A stretch of DNA of 64,000 nt, from contig JAHLYW010000016.1 of the NCBI GenBank assembly GCA_025128135.1, positions 43,696 to 107,695 on the forward strand, in the 5' to 3' direction. The stretch's first letter is position 1. Each line of letters starts with the position of its first letter. This DNA comes from Synechococcus sp. CS-1325 (GTDB lineage Bacteria > Cyanobacteriota > Cyanobacteriia > PCC-6307 > Cyanobiaceae). Both the position numbers and the translations under genes were made by a program. The notes under the pieces were generated by a model. That model ran no database searches. It was not told where the DNA came from and worked only from the letters and a program-made list of their open reading frames with translations. Positions 9,370 through 18,184 of the stretch are shown here, one piece after another.

Positions 9370-9939
9370 TCAACCAGGACGGCTCAGCTGGCTCAGCTGG
9401 GCCCAGCGGGGATCAGGCAGGGGCGCCGCCGCCAGCAGCGGGCCTGGGCCCGGGCAGGTGGCACCGCAATGGTTGCGGCAAGGCCGCTGCAGGCTGAGCT
9501 GCTCAACGAACCAACGGGCCGGCTCGAAGCTTCCCAGGGGATCGAGACAATCCACCGGCTGCTCGGAATCGGCGGGATCGGCACCATCGGGTGATTCGGC
9601 CGACTGGGCTGATTCGGCAGCGGATTCCAGCCAGGCGCCTGGATTCTCGACACTGAGGGCAACCACCTCACTGCAACGGAAGCGGAGCGGCTGGCTGAAG
9701 GGGTTGAGGCAGCGATCACAGCGCAGAGTGATGACCGTGCGGCCCTCGCCGCTGAGCTCGATCCGGTGGCCGGCATGGATGGCCGTCAGCGTGCCGCGCA
9801 CAGGGGTGAGGCTTTCCAGCTCCGGCAGGAACTGATCCACCGACCAGCTGGCCCCACCGGCGAGCAGGCGCAGCTCCTGCACAGGCACCGGCCGCAACGG
9901 CAGGTTCTCCGGGCGGAAGGGCCGGCTCGGCTGGGTCAT
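9370..9939 (-). CDS. YceD/DUF177 family protein
   Basis: A 189-residue protein of the DUF177 (YceD) family, whose members are tied to 23S rRNA accumulation in bacteria and chloroplasts. The family core is seen as [12 protein letters not shown], with a CxxC pair, followed by a negatively charged linker and a second cysteine cluster [16 protein letters not shown] near residue 150. The spacing of the four-plus cysteines suggests metal binding, which is inference. The linker (about residues 105-135) is rich in Asp, Glu and Ser. The start overlaps the yidC stop by 4 bp (ATGA), so translation is probably coupled to yidC. Confidence 0.85.
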   Translation of the reverse strand: MTQPSRPFRPENLPLRPVPVQELRLLAGGASWSVDQFLPELESLTPVRGTLTAIHAGHRIELSGEGRTVITLRCDRCLNPFSQPLRFRCSEVVALSVENPGAWLESAAESAQSAESPDGADPADSEQPVDCLDPLGSFEPARWFVEQLSLQRPCRNHCGATCPGPGPLLAAAPLPDPRWAQLSQLSRPG

Positions 9940-11075
9940 TTCCTGCCCTTCGGCTCGAAGGGCAGCCGCTCGATTCCAGAGCCGCTGGTGGCCGTGACAG
10001 CCACGGTCTGCTGGGCCAGCTGCTGGTCGAGGATCTCCTGAAGGTTGTCTGGGAGAGCTTCGCGGGTGAGCAGAAAGGTCTGGAGACCCTGGAAGATGTT
10101 GGCCACCACCATGTAGAGCAACACGCCGGCGGGCAGCGGGAAGAACAGGAACATTCCGGTGATCATCACCGGGGTGATCTTGTTGGCGGTGGATTGCTGG
10201 GGGTTGGGGGGCATTCCCATCCCGGAAAGGATCTGGGAGACGAACAGGCTTGCCCCGAAAGCGCCCACCAGGATGGCGATGTCCCAGTTGATCGCCCCGT
10301 CGGTGTAGAAGCCGACCTGGCCGAGCGCCTTGATGAACAGGAAGCCGCTGCGGGCCGCCAACCCAGGCACCTTGGCCTCGATCGTGGCATCGCCAGGGCT
10401 GAGGGCTTCGATCCGGCCGGTGTCGCTGACCCGGACCACTCCTTCACCTTTGGTGATGCCCCAGCTGGGCAGGTAAGCCGAGCCGTTCTCCACATTGGCC
10501 AGGGAGGCGGCGAAGGGCTCGCCGTCCTTGGTGTGAAGATCGATCTGAGCCGTGTCGCCGACGCCGAGTTTGGTTCCCTGCTCCAGGCTGGCGATCACCG
10601 GCACGTGGCTGGTTTCGGTGATGAAGATCGAATGGCTGGCGGTGTTGAACGGCTTTGGCTCCACCGTGGCGATCTGCTCGGCCGGCAAGACCTTGAGATT
10701 CAAGGTGTAGGGCACATCGGCGAACGGTGAGCCCCGCAGGGTGGCGAACAGGGCAAAGAGGATCGGCATCTGCACCAGCAGGGGCAGGCAGCCCGCCAGG
10801 GGGCTGCCGAATTCCTTCATCAGCTTGCCGAGCTCTTCCTGCTGCTTCTGGGGGTTGCTGGCGTAGCGCGCCTTGATTTCCGCCTGCCGTTTCTGCATCA
10901 CGGGCTGGGCGATCCGCATGCGACGGGCACTGCGGATCGATCCGGCACTCAAGGGGAACAGGGCCAGGCGGATCACCACCGTGAGGGCAATGATCGCCAG
11001 CCCGTAGCTCGGCACCAACCCGTAGAAGAAATCGAGGATCGGGAGCAGCAGATTGTCGGAGATGTAGCCGATCAC
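9936..11075 (-). CDS. yidC: Membrane protein insertase YidC/Oxa1/Alb3
   Basis: Inserts membrane proteins into the plasma and thylakoid membranes, with or without SecYEG. The 379-residue form starts at GTG 11075 with [20 protein letters not shown]; the frame upstream is in a different frame from the PH-domain gene and is rejected. The conserved intramembrane arginine is Arg36 ([11 protein letters not shown]), followed by a basic coiled region [12 protein letters not shown], then [16 protein letters not shown]. Helices III-V close the protein with a C-terminal basic tail. A 150-residue insertion (about 115-265) between helices II and III is typical of cyanobacterial YidC and probably faces the lumen. 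It sits in the rpmH-rnpA-yidC operon. Confidence 0.96.
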   Translation of the reverse strand: MIGYISDNLLLPILDFFYGLVPSYGLAIIALTVVIRLALFPLSAGSIRSARRMRIAQPVMQKRQAEIKARYASNPQKQQEELGKLMKEFGSPLAGCLPLLVQMPILFALFATLRGSPFADVPYTLNLKVLPAEQIATVEPKPFNTASHSIFITETSHVPVIASLEQGTKLGVGDTAQIDLHTKDGEPFAASLANVENGSAYLPSWGITKGEGVVRVSDTGRIEALSPGDATIEAKVPGLAARSGFLFIKALGQVGFYTDGAINWDIAILVGAFGASLFVSQILSGMGMPPNPQQSTANKITPVMITGMFLFFPLPAGVLLYMVVANIFQGLQTFLLTREALPDNLQEILDQQLAQQTVAVTATSGSGIERLPFEPKGRK

Positions 11076-11133
11076 GGCGGGGTGGCGACGGGGGTGGGAA
11101 GGTTCTTCAGGACAGTGTGCCCCAGCAGGGGGC

Positions 11134-11616
11134 TCAGGCGCCGGACGCCAGGGCGTCGCCGAATCCCTTGCTCTCCGCGGTGCGGAGACCCGAACCATTC
11201 GACGGGTTGCGGGCGGCCATGCGCTCAAGGATGTAGGCCTCGGTCTCCCGGAAGCGGGGCAGGGAGCGCATTTCCAGCTTGGCGCCGTCGTTGAGAACCA
11301 GGACCATGTCACCCCAGGCACCGAAACCGCGGGACACCGAGCGCACCTCACGGATCTGGGCGTAACTGATCTGGCTGCGGTCGCGGCCCAGCCAACCACC
11401 ACTCACCGAAATCCGGCGGCTGGTGATCCGATAGCGCAGCCACAGGGCTCGGACGATGGCGCCGACGGCGAAGGGAATCCCGATCAGGGTGAGGCCGAAG
11501 ACCAGATTGAAGATCAGATCTCCCCTCGCCGGTCCGCCCTCATAGAAGACTGGCTCCAGCAAAGGCGTGGGGGGGGAAGAGCTGGTGCCCTGGGCTTCCG
11601 GCGCTTGACCTGTCAT
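11134..11616 (-). CDS. PH domain-containing membrane protein
   Basis: A 160-residue protein with two hydrophobic stretches ([20 protein letters not shown] and following) and then a bacterial PH-like (bPH2, YdbT-type) segment: [33 protein letters not shown] and [18 protein letters not shown]. Function is unknown. A PH-domain gene between rnpA and yidC is a regular feature of cyanobacterial genomes, which supports the call. The ATG at 11616 forms a 4-bp ATGA overlap with the rnpA stop and gives a compact N-terminus; an upstream extension of 33 residues is rejected. Confidence 0.85.
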   Translation of the reverse strand: MTGQAPEAQGTSSSPPTPLLEPVFYEGGPARGDLIFNLVFGLTLIGIPFAVGAIVRALWLRYRITSRRISVSGGWLGRDRSQISYAQIREVRSVSRGFGAWGDMVLVLNDGAKLEMRSLPRFRETEAYILERMAARNPSNGSGLRTAESKGFGDALASGA

Positions 11617-12005
11617 CGGCTCAGACCTGCCTTCCGCAACAACGATGCACATTCTCCCAGCAAGGCCTCGGGGTCGGCTTCGGCGCAGCCCGGCTTGAGA
11701 CTGAACAGCAGCCACTGGGGTGGGTCGGCCAAGGCAGCGGCAGAACCGCAGTGGACCTGGAGCCAGGCATGAATGAGCCGGCGCAGCCTGTTGCGACTGA
11801 CCGAACGCTTGCTCACCTTGCTGCTGATCACAACAGCGCAGCGCAGGGGGCTCGTGGGCACGGCCGCCAGGCTGCTGCTCAGCAGGCTCTCCTCCGCCTT
11901 CAGGGTGCGCAGCACCATCCAGGTGCCATGAAAGCGGCGTCCGTTCCTGTAGAGGCGGTCGAAGGTTCTGTGACCCCGCAGACGCAGGTTCGGCGGCAGG
12001 GCCAT
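11613..12005 (-). CDS. rnpA: Ribonuclease P protein component
   Basis: Protein subunit of RNase P, which processes the 5' end of tRNA precursors. At 130 residues it has the usual size. The N-terminal LRGHRTFDRLYRNGRRFHG and the signature RNR helix (KVSKRSVSRNRLRRLIHAW) that contacts the RNA are intact. It follows rpmH by 19 bp and overlaps the PH-domain gene by 4 bp, the canonical rpmH-rnpA operon start. The RNase P RNA gene is not in the window. Confidence 0.96.
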   Translation of the reverse strand: MALPPNLRLRGHRTFDRLYRNGRRFHGTWMVLRTLKAEESLLSSSLAAVPTSPLRCAVVISSKVSKRSVSRNRLRRLIHAWLQVHCGSAAALADPPQWLLFSLKPGCAEADPEALLGECASLLRKAGLSR

Positions 12006-12024
12006 GGTGCCCGCCGGCTGGGGC

Positions 12025-12162
12025 TCAAACAGCCAGACGGGCGCGGCCGCGGCGGCGGCGGGTGCGGATCACCCGACGGCCCGTGTGGGACCGCATCCGA
12101 ACACGAAAGCCAGACACCCGCTTGCGCTTGCGGCTCGTTCCTTCCAGGGTGCGCTTCGTCAT
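12025..12162 (-). CDS. rpmH: 50S ribosomal protein L34
   Basis: A 45-residue, strongly basic ribosomal protein: it starts [20 protein letters not shown], continues [12 protein letters not shown] and ends [11 protein letters not shown]. This matches L34 along its whole length. It was read directly from the minus strand because it is too short to stand out in an ORF scan. It heads the rpmH-rnpA-PH-yidC-yceD-ycf46 transcript; 66 bp separate it from the stop of the DUF2808 gene. Confidence 0.97.
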   Translation of the reverse strand: MTKRTLEGTSRKRKRVSGFRVRMRSHTGRRVIRTRRRRGRARLAV

Positions 12163-12228
12163 GGTGCGGCTCTACTACTCGCTCAGGGTCGATGAACCAA
12201 CGTATCAGTCGGCCGGTCATTCGATCGG

Positions 12229-12858
12229 TCAGTTGGTGGGATCGATCTGAATCAGCCAGCTGCCGAGGTATCCGGCGAAGGGAACGTCGCCGGGCGCCTG
12301 GGCCAGGGCATTGAATTGATACATGCCGATGTTGAACGGATTAAAGATATTCATGTAAACGCCGATGGTGCGCTCATCCGAAACAGGCCGATCCGGGAAG
12401 ATGTCGATCGAGCGGCCATCCTTCGAAATTTCAACCGTGGCAGGAATCTTTTCCTTGCAACCTGTGCGCGACATCATGCCTCCTTCCTTCATGAAGCAGA
12501 GCTGTACATCCTCCGGCGAAATCTTGACATCAAAATTCTGGGGCACCACCACGCTGAGTTTGAGGATGGCCGTGTTGCGATCCTTGGGCCGCAACAGCAG
12601 GTAGTACTCCGAGCGCTTGAGCCGGGCCGTATCGGTGATGAAGTAATAAAGCCGCCGGTAATCCTTGCTGTTGTCCCAGCGGAACTCGACCAGGCCCGGG
12701 GTGCCCTGGGCCTGGGCCGAGCGGGGCGCTGAGGCACCCAGCAAGCCGGCCCCGAGTGTCCCGAGGGCGATGCCGGCCATCGCCGCCATCGCCAGGCGCA
12801 GGCGGCTGCGAAGTGGCCGTGCCGGGGAGTGCTGCGGCCGATGCTTCAGAACAGACAT
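12229..12858 (-). CDS. DUF2808 secreted protein
   Basis: A 209-residue exported protein. The N-terminus is basic and then hydrophobic (LAMAAMAGIALGTLGAGLLGA) with an AQA cleavage site near residue 51. The mature part matches the cyanobacterial DUF2808 family by recall: YYFITDTARLKRSEYYLLLRP, VPQNFDVKISPEDVQLCF, a conserved basic stretch, and GVYMNIFNPFNIGMYQFNA. Its role is unknown; the fold is probably beta-rich and periplasmic. The cysteines at CFMKEGGMMSRTGC could form a disulfide outside the cytosol. It sits alone between aroH and rpmH. Confidence 0.82.
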   Translation of the reverse strand: MSVLKHRPQHSPARPLRSRLRLAMAAMAGIALGTLGAGLLGASAPRSAQAQGTPGLVEFRWDNSKDYRRLYYFITDTARLKRSEYYLLLRPKDRNTAILKLSVVVPQNFDVKISPEDVQLCFMKEGGMMSRTGCKEKIPATVEISKDGRSIDIFPDRPVSDERTIGVYMNIFNPFNIGMYQFNALAQAPGDVPFAGYLGSWLIQIDPTN

Positions 12859-12951
12859 GGGGAGGGGCAGGCGACGGGTCGAACGATCATCGATTGGATT
12901 CTCGGACCAGGCCGCGGACCAGACCGGTCGGCAAGGGCAGCCACACAGCTG

Positions 12952-13332
12952 TCAGGTGTGACCGGATCTGTCCGGCCGGAGCCCGGCGGCCTCGCGAAGA
13001 TAGGGATGGGCCGGGGTGCGGCCTGTCTCCATCCAGGCATGGGCCAGCAGACGGATGCAGCGGCACAGATCACCATCCACGGCCATCTGCTGGCAATCCA
13101 GCAGGGCCACCCCATCCCAGCCGGCCTGGCGGCGGGCGATCGAGGCGGGGAAGCAGGCGGTCAGATCCGCCGTCACCGAGAAGGTGACCGAGAGCACCTG
13201 GGATCCCCGCAGACCGTTCTGGCGGATCAGGGCATCGAGCAGCTCCTCAACCGCGGCGACGATCGCGGCCACCGTGTTGGCCTCCGCGGTGGTGGCACCC
13301 CGCAGGGCCCGCAGCTGCTGCCCGCCGCTCAT
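12952..13332 (-). CDS. aroH: Chorismate mutase, AroH class
   Basis: Monofunctional chorismate mutase of the trimeric AroH fold (126 residues), converting chorismate to prephenate for phenylalanine and tyrosine. The N-terminal RALRGATTAEANT segment carries the active-site arginine of the family, and LLDCQQMAVDGDL with CIRLLAHAW follow as in Bacillus AroH. The ATG at 13332 makes a 4-bp ATGA overlap with the upstream sppA stop and is preferred over an ATG 10 codons earlier. It is cotranscribed with sppA, an arrangement I recall from other picocyanobacteria. Confidence 0.9.
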   Translation of the reverse strand: MSGGQQLRALRGATTAEANTVAAIVAAVEELLDALIRQNGLRGSQVLSVTFSVTADLTACFPASIARRQAGWDGVALLDCQQMAVDGDLCRCIRLLAHAWMETGRTPAHPYLREAAGLRPDRSGHT

Positions 13333-14141
13333 GGCCGCCAAAGCCAGAGCGGCATGCCGCACCAGGCCAGCTCCAGGCTGAGGGCCTGGTGCAACGGGCC
13401 CAGCAGATTGAAACCAGGAATCAGGGAGCTGAGCCGCTTCGGTGGCTTGCCGAAAGTGGTCGGCCTGATCTTGTCCTCATCCAGTCCGACCAGGCGTGCC
13501 AGCAACCGCCGTGCATCGTCTTCGTCGCCCAGGGCATCGACGAGGCCGAGCGCCTTGGCCTGGGCGCCACTGAACACCCGGCCGTCGGCGAAGCCTCGCA
13601 CCACCTCCTCGCTCAGACCACGGCCCGTCGCCACGGCTGCAACGAACTGGCCGTAACTGGAATCGATCAGCTCCTGAAGCAGATGGCGCTCGTCGGCGGT
13701 GAGGGAACGATCCGGCGAAAGAATGTCCTTGTAGAGGCCGCTCTTGACGGTTTCAAAGCTGATGCCGATCCGCTTGAGCAGCTCGGAGAGGTTGTTCCCC
13801 CTCAGAATCACGCCGATCGAACCGGTGATCGTGCCCGGATTGGCCACGATCGTCTCGGCCGCCACCCCCAGATAGACCCCGCCGGAAGCGGAGATGTTGC
13901 CGAAGCTCGCCACCACTCGGCAACCCTTTCGGCGCAGCCGCAGCAGGGCACCATGGATCTCCTGGCTGTCGCCCACCGTCCCCCCCGGACTGTCGATGCG
14001 CAGCAGCAAGGCCGGGCATTCCCGCTCCTCGACCTGGCGCAGGGCCTTGAGCACCCGCTCCCGGGTGGCCCCGGCGATCGGTCCCTCGATCGCGATGCGC
14101 GCCATGGTTTTCCGAGACTTGCGGCGCCAGGGCCAGGGCAT
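13329..14141 (-). CDS. sppA: Signal peptide peptidase SppA, 36K type
   Basis: Membrane-associated serine/lysine protease that degrades released signal peptides. This is the short single-domain form (270 residues). RIDSPGGTVGDSQEI opens the S49 core; the nucleophile is Ser86 in NISASGGVYLG and the general base is probably Lys138 in KSGLYKDI, the expected 52 residues away. ANPGTITGSIGV lies between them. No strong N-terminal membrane helix is visible (the start is basic, MPWPWRRKSRK), unlike Bacillus SppA; the hydrophobic C-terminus may attach it instead. It overlaps aroH by 4 bp. Confidence 0.93.
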   Translation of the reverse strand: MPWPWRRKSRKTMARIAIEGPIAGATRERVLKALRQVEERECPALLLRIDSPGGTVGDSQEIHGALLRLRRKGCRVVASFGNISASGGVYLGVAAETIVANPGTITGSIGVILRGNNLSELLKRIGISFETVKSGLYKDILSPDRSLTADERHLLQELIDSSYGQFVAAVATGRGLSEEVVRGFADGRVFSGAQAKALGLVDALGDEDDARRLLARLVGLDEDKIRPTTFGKPPKRLSSLIPGFNLLGPLHQALSLELAWCGMPLWLWRP

Positions 14142-14194
14142 TCGCTTCGATGCGTGGTGGCTGGATCTTAAAAAGGTGGTCGGCGGCTGTTTCG

Positions 14195-15160
14195 ATGATT
14201 CCAGGAATGACGTGGCTGCTGAGGCTGTTGCCCTTTGCGCTCTGGGGCACGGCGATGGCGGCGATGAGACCCCTGCTGGATGGGGCGGGCCCCCTGACGG
14301 TGGCCTGGATGCGGCTGATTCCAGCCGGGGCGGCGGTGCTGGCTGCGGCGGTGCTGATGGGCCGCTCCCTGCGGGTGGATCCAGCTGACCGGCTGTGGCT
14401 GCTTGCCTTTGCCCTTGTCGACGGCGCCCTTTTCCAGGGCCTCCTGACCAGGGGGCTGGGCAGCACCGGGGCCGGCCTGGGCTCGGTGCTGATCGATTCC
14501 CAGCCCCTGCTGGTGGCCCTGCTGGCCCGCAGCCTGTTCGGAGAGGCGATCAATCCGGTGGGCTGGCTTGGCCTTGTGCTCGGACTGGCCGGGATCCTCT
14601 GCCTGGGGCTGCCGGCTTCGCTGCTCAGCCACTGGTGGCTGGATGGGCCGCAGAGTCCCGCCGGGCTGGCCTGGAGCCATGGTGAACTCTGGATGCTGGG
14701 GGCGGCGGTGGCGATGGCGGTGGGGACCGTGCTCTGCAGGTTCGCGATCGGCCACAGTGATCCTGTGGCGATCACCGGCTGGCATCTGTTGATCGGCGGC
14801 GTGCCTTTGCTGGCCGCCAGTGCGCTCGGTCCCTGGCTGGATCCCGGGCTGGCGCCGTTCTGGCCCCACTGGAGCCGCCTCGACTGGAGCCTGATGACCT
14901 ACGCCAGCCTGCTGGGCAGCGCCCTGGCCTATGGACTGTTCTTCTGGTTCGCCCGTCGGGGTGATCTGACCGGCTTCAGTGCGCTCACCTTTCTCACCCC
15001 GGTCTTCGCCCTGCTCTGTGGGGTGATGTTTCTTGATGAACGGCTCCGGCCCCTGCAATGGATGGGGGCCGGTCTGGCGCTGGGATCCGTCGCCCTGATC
15101 AACCAGCGTCAGCGGCTCTGGGAAGGGCCGCGGGAACCATCGCCGGAGCCCCTGCCATGA
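14195..15160 (+). CDS. EamA-family (DMT) transporter
   Basis: A ten-helix membrane protein of about 321 residues with two EamA repeats. The first contains LLPFALWGTAMAAMRPLL and GALFQGLLTRGLGSTGAGLGSVLIDSQPLLVALLARSL in pieces, and the second has GTVLCRFAIGHSDPVAITGWHLLIGG and LTFLTPVFALLCGVMFLDERL, the typical final EamA hairpin. Substrate cannot be read from the sequence; drug/metabolite transporters export amino acids, nucleotides or other small molecules. The ATG at 14195 is used; 14150 or 14207 are possible. Its stop overlaps the next gene by 4 bp (ATGA). Confidence 0.85.
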   Translation: MIPGMTWLLRLLPFALWGTAMAAMRPLLDGAGPLTVAWMRLIPAGAAVLAAAVLMGRSLRVDPADRLWLLAFALVDGALFQGLLTRGLGSTGAGLGSVLIDSQPLLVALLARSLFGEAINPVGWLGLVLGLAGILCLGLPASLLSHWWLDGPQSPAGLAWSHGELWMLGAAVAMAVGTVLCRFAIGHSDPVAITGWHLLIGGVPLLAASALGPWLDPGLAPFWPHWSRLDWSLMTYASLLGSALAYGLFFWFARRGDLTGFSALTFLTPVFALLCGVMFLDERLRPLQWMGAGLALGSVALINQRQRLWEGPREPSPEPLP

Positions 15161-16272
15161 GCCCGCCCTGCCTGCGGCTGCTGGTGGTGAGCACCCCGGT
15201 CGGCACCCTGGGCAGCGGGCGCGGCGGCGGTGTGGAGATCACCCTGACCGGCCTGGTCGCCGGCCTGATCGCCCGCGGTCATCAGCTCACGGTGCTGGCC
15301 GCTGAAGGCTCCCGGCTGCCGCCGGGCTGCGAACGGGCGGCGCTGTGGACCCGCCCGGGAGTGGAGCAGCCCAGCTGGCAGCACCAGCCCCGCGATGGGT
15401 CCGTGCAGATACCAGCCGATGCCCTGCTGGCGGCCCTCTGGGATTGCGCCCTTAAGCACCAGGCGGATTTCGACGCCATCCTCAACCTGGGCTACGACTG
15501 GCTGCCGTTCTGGCTGACCCCCCATCTGGCCGCCCCGCTGTTTCATCTGGTCAGCATGGGATCGGTGGCCGCGGTGATGGATGGGGTGATCCAGGCGGTT
15601 TCCGGCTGGGATCCCAGCCGGCTCGCCTTCCACACGGCTGCCCAGGCGGCCGATTTCGAGCTGAATGGCCCGGCGCGAGTGGTGGGCAATGGGTTTGATC
15701 TCTCCGCCTACCGGTTCCGCCCGCATGCCGATGCCCAGGCCCCACTGGGCTGGGCCGGACGGATCGCACCGGAAAAGGGCCTCGAGGATGCGGCGGCGGC
15801 CGCCGCCCAGCTGGGACGGAAGCTCGCCGTCTGGGGGTTCTGCGCCGATCCCATTTATGCCGCGGCAGTGGAGGCCTCCGTTCCGGCCGGCACGATCATC
15901 TGGAAGGGATTTCAGCCCACCGAACGGCTGCAGGCGGAACTGGGGGGCTGCGGGGCCCTGCTCAACACGCCCAAATGGAATGAGGCCTTCGGCAACGTGG
16001 TGGTGGAAGCGATGGCCTGTGGTGTGCCGGTGGTGGCCTACCGCAGGGGTGGGCCTGCCGAACTGATTCAGCCGGGCCTGAACGGCAGCTTGGTGGCCCC
16101 CGACGATGTCGGTGCCCTGGCCGCCGCGGTGGGGCCGGCGGAAGCCCTGGATCGGGGGAGTTGCAGGCAATGGGCGGAGCGGCACTTCTCCCGGGAAGCC
16201 TTCGCCGCCAGGATCGAATCCTGGTTGCGGGAAGGGCTGCTCGCAGCAGAGCGGCCCACGCCTCCGACTTAG
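15157..16272 (+). CDS. GT4-type glycosyltransferase
   Basis: A 371-residue GT-B glycosyltransferase. The N-terminal half has LLVVSTPVGTLGSGRGGGVEITLTG and GHQLTVLAAEGS; the C-terminal half has GWAGRIAPEKGLEDA, then KGFQPTERL and the donor-site signature EAFGNVVVEAMACGVPVVAYRRGGPAELI (read in parts), with the EX7E-type acid residues. Acceptor and sugar are unknown. The neighbouring EamA transporter overlaps by 4 bp and an ArnT-like membrane glycosyltransferase follows, so the three may act on an envelope glycolipid or polysaccharide, which is inference. Confidence 0.85.
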   Translation: MSPPCLRLLVVSTPVGTLGSGRGGGVEITLTGLVAGLIARGHQLTVLAAEGSRLPPGCERAALWTRPGVEQPSWQHQPRDGSVQIPADALLAALWDCALKHQADFDAILNLGYDWLPFWLTPHLAAPLFHLVSMGSVAAVMDGVIQAVSGWDPSRLAFHTAAQAADFELNGPARVVGNGFDLSAYRFRPHADAQAPLGWAGRIAPEKGLEDAAAAAAQLGRKLAVWGFCADPIYAAAVEASVPAGTIIWKGFQPTERLQAELGGCGALLNTPKWNEAFGNVVVEAMACGVPVVAYRRGGPAELIQPGLNGSLVAPDDVGALAAAVGPAEALDRGSCRQWAERHFSREAFAARIESWLREGLLAAERPTPPT

Positions 16273-16275
16273 GTT
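16270..16275 (+). promoter_or_regulatory. Possible -10 box for the ArnT-like gene
   Basis: TAGGTT overlapping the stop codon of the preceding glycosyltransferase gene, 22 bp before the GTG start at 16298. Similar TANNNT boxes sit 20-40 bp before several other starts in this window (see findings). No clear -35 element. Confidence 0.25.
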
Positions 16276-16297
16276 CTCAGCGCCCGAACCCGCTGCC

Positions 16298-18184
16298 GTG
16301 CCTTCCGCCCGCCCGCCGGCTGCCCACCGCCCCAGACCCGCCCATGGGCCCGTTCTGCTGGCTTGCCTGCTGGTGGGAACGGCCTGTTTCCTCTGGCAGC
16401 TCGGTGACACCGGCCTCGTCGATGAAACCCCGCCGCGCTTCGCCGAAGCAGCCCGGACCATGGCGGAAAGCGGCGACTGGCTGACCCCCTGGGTGAATGG
16501 TCTGCCCCGCTACGACAAACCCCCCCTGGTGTATTGGCTGATGGCCCTGGGCTACAGCCTGCCCGGCCAGGAATCCTGGAATCCCCTGGGAACCTGGGCC
16601 GCCCGTCTTCCCTCCGGGCTCGCCTCGATCGGGGTGATGCTGGCCCTCGCCGACACGCTGCTGCGCTGGCCCCAGCCCAGTCCAGGCGACCCGCCGCCCC
16701 CACCGTCCAGTCGAACCGCCGCCCTGACGGCCCTGACAGCGGCCCTGGCCTTCAGCCTCTCCCCCCTGGTGCTGCTCTGGAGCCGGATCGCCGTCAGTGA
16801 TGCCCTGTTCAGTGGTTGCCTGGCGGTGGCCTTGCTGCTGTTCTGGCGGACCTGGGCAGAACCGCAGCAGTTCTGGTGGCCTGGCTGGGCGGTGCTGGGG
16901 CTGGCCGTCCTCAGCAAAGGCCCGGTCGCCCTGGCCCTGGCGGGCCTGACCCTGCTCGGCTTCGGCTGGCGACAGCAGGCCCTGTTGCCGCTCTGGCGCC
17001 GACTGAGGCCCCTGCCTGGGCTGGCGCTCACCCTGGCGGTATCGGGGCCCTGGTACGGGGCGATGCTCCTGGTGGAAGGACGCCCTTTCTGGGACAGCTT
17101 CTTTGGGTATCACAACTTCCAACGCTTCACATCGGTGGTGAATGAGCACCTGCAGCCCTGGTGGTACTTCCTGCCGGTGCTGGTGGTGGCCAGTCTTCCC
17201 TTCACCCCGCTGCTGGGGCTGGGGCTCGTTCGAGGCCTGATGGCCACGACCACCAGAAGCCTGCCCCCCAGCTCCTCACTGCGCAGCTTCGCGGCCTGCT
17301 GGTTGCTGGCGGTGCTGCTGCTGTTCACCCTGGCGGCCACCAAACTGCCCAGCTACTGGTTACCGGCCACGCCGGCCGCAGGCCTGCTGATCGCCCTGGC
17401 GGCCCAGGACGGAGTCGCCCGGGGCGGCCGCAGCCAGGCAAAAGCCGCGCCGGATCGCTGGTTTCAACGGGCCCAGGGCCTCACGGTGGCGCTAAGCGGC
17501 CTCCTGGCCGCCGCACTCTGGGCGTCCCCGGCCTGGATTCCCCTGATCGATGACCCCGAAATGCCGACCCTGCCAGGCGAGCTGCTGGCCAGCGGCTATG
17601 TGCTGAGGGCGGCCCTCTGTTTCAGCCTTGCCACCCTTGCCGGCGCCTGGTTCTGGTTGCGGACCCGGACCCCAGGCCCGGGCTGGCTGCTGGGCCTGCA
17701 GCTGCCCCTGGTGGCCTTCCAGCTGCTGGCGGTGCTGCCGATGTGGCAACTGGGGGATGGGGTGCGCGGTCGGCCCGTGCGGGCGATGGCGGCGGCGGCG
17801 GCGCAGCTGGCCCGGCCGGGGGAGAAGCTGGCGATGGTGGGGATCCTCAAGCCTTCGCTGCACTACTACAGCCGCCGGGTGGTCCTTTATGAGGGCACCA
17901 CAGCCGACGGTCTTGCCAATCTCAGCGACCGGCTGCGCAGCGAACGACGCCGCAACCTGGAGCCATCCAGTTCGATGGCTGCCCCCACCGTGCTCATGGT
18001 GATCGACGCGGCGACCGCGGCCCTGCCCCACTGGCGCAGCCTGAAGGGCGCTCCCCTGTTCAGCAGCGGCCTCTACAGCCTCTGGCGCGTCGAGCGGGGT
18101 CGGCTGGATCAGCAGGCCAGCTCCCTGGTGCGTACCGGAAAGGCCAGGGTCAGCTGGAGGGATCCCCGGCCTGAGCGCTACTGA
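16298..18184 (+). CDS. ArnT/GT39-like membrane glycosyltransferase
   Basis: An integral membrane transferase of about 628 residues in the ArnT / protein O-mannosyltransferase superfamily, which moves sugars from polyprenyl-phosphate donors to lipid or protein acceptors on the outer face of the membrane. The first periplasmic loop has the family signature with acidic pair: TGLVDETPPRFAEAARTM, then GLPRYDKPPLVYWL. About ten hydrophobic helices follow, and a soluble C-terminal domain of about 130 residues (AQLARPGEKLAMVGI, HYYSRRVVLYEG). The GTG at 16298 is the first plausible start after the GT4 stop; the upstream frame overlaps that gene. The 3' end overlaps the convergent DUF721 gene by 35 bp. 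Confidence 0.85.
   Translation: MPSARPPAAHRPRPAHGPVLLACLLVGTACFLWQLGDTGLVDETPPRFAEAARTMAESGDWLTPWVNGLPRYDKPPLVYWLMALGYSLPGQESWNPLGTWAARLPSGLASIGVMLALADTLLRWPQPSPGDPPPPPSSRTAALTALTAALAFSLSPLVLLWSRIAVSDALFSGCLAVALLLFWRTWAEPQQFWWPGWAVLGLAVLSKGPVALALAGLTLLGFGWRQQALLPLWRRLRPLPGLALTLAVSGPWYGAMLLVEGRPFWDSFFGYHNFQRFTSVVNEHLQPWWYFLPVLVVASLPFTPLLGLGLVRGLMATTTRSLPPSSSLRSFAACWLLAVLLLFTLAATKLPSYWLPATPAAGLLIALAAQDGVARGGRSQAKAAPDRWFQRAQGLTVALSGLLAAALWASPAWIPLIDDPEMPTLPGELLASGYVLRAALCFSLATLAGAWFWLRTRTPGPGWLLGLQLPLVAFQLLAVLPMWQLGDGVRGRPVRAMAAAAAQLARPGEKLAMVGILKPSLHYYSRRVVLYEGTTADGLANLSDRLRSERRRNLEPSSSMAAPTVLMVIDAATAALPHWRSLKGAPLFSSGLYSLWRVERGRLDQQASSLVRTGKARVSWRDPRPERY

Noticed and set aside
11076-11402. N-terminal extension of YidC to 488 residues
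   Set aside because: The extra 109 residues are Arg/Pro-rich and come from the reverse reading of the PH-domain gene region; YidC family members start near [10 protein letters not shown].
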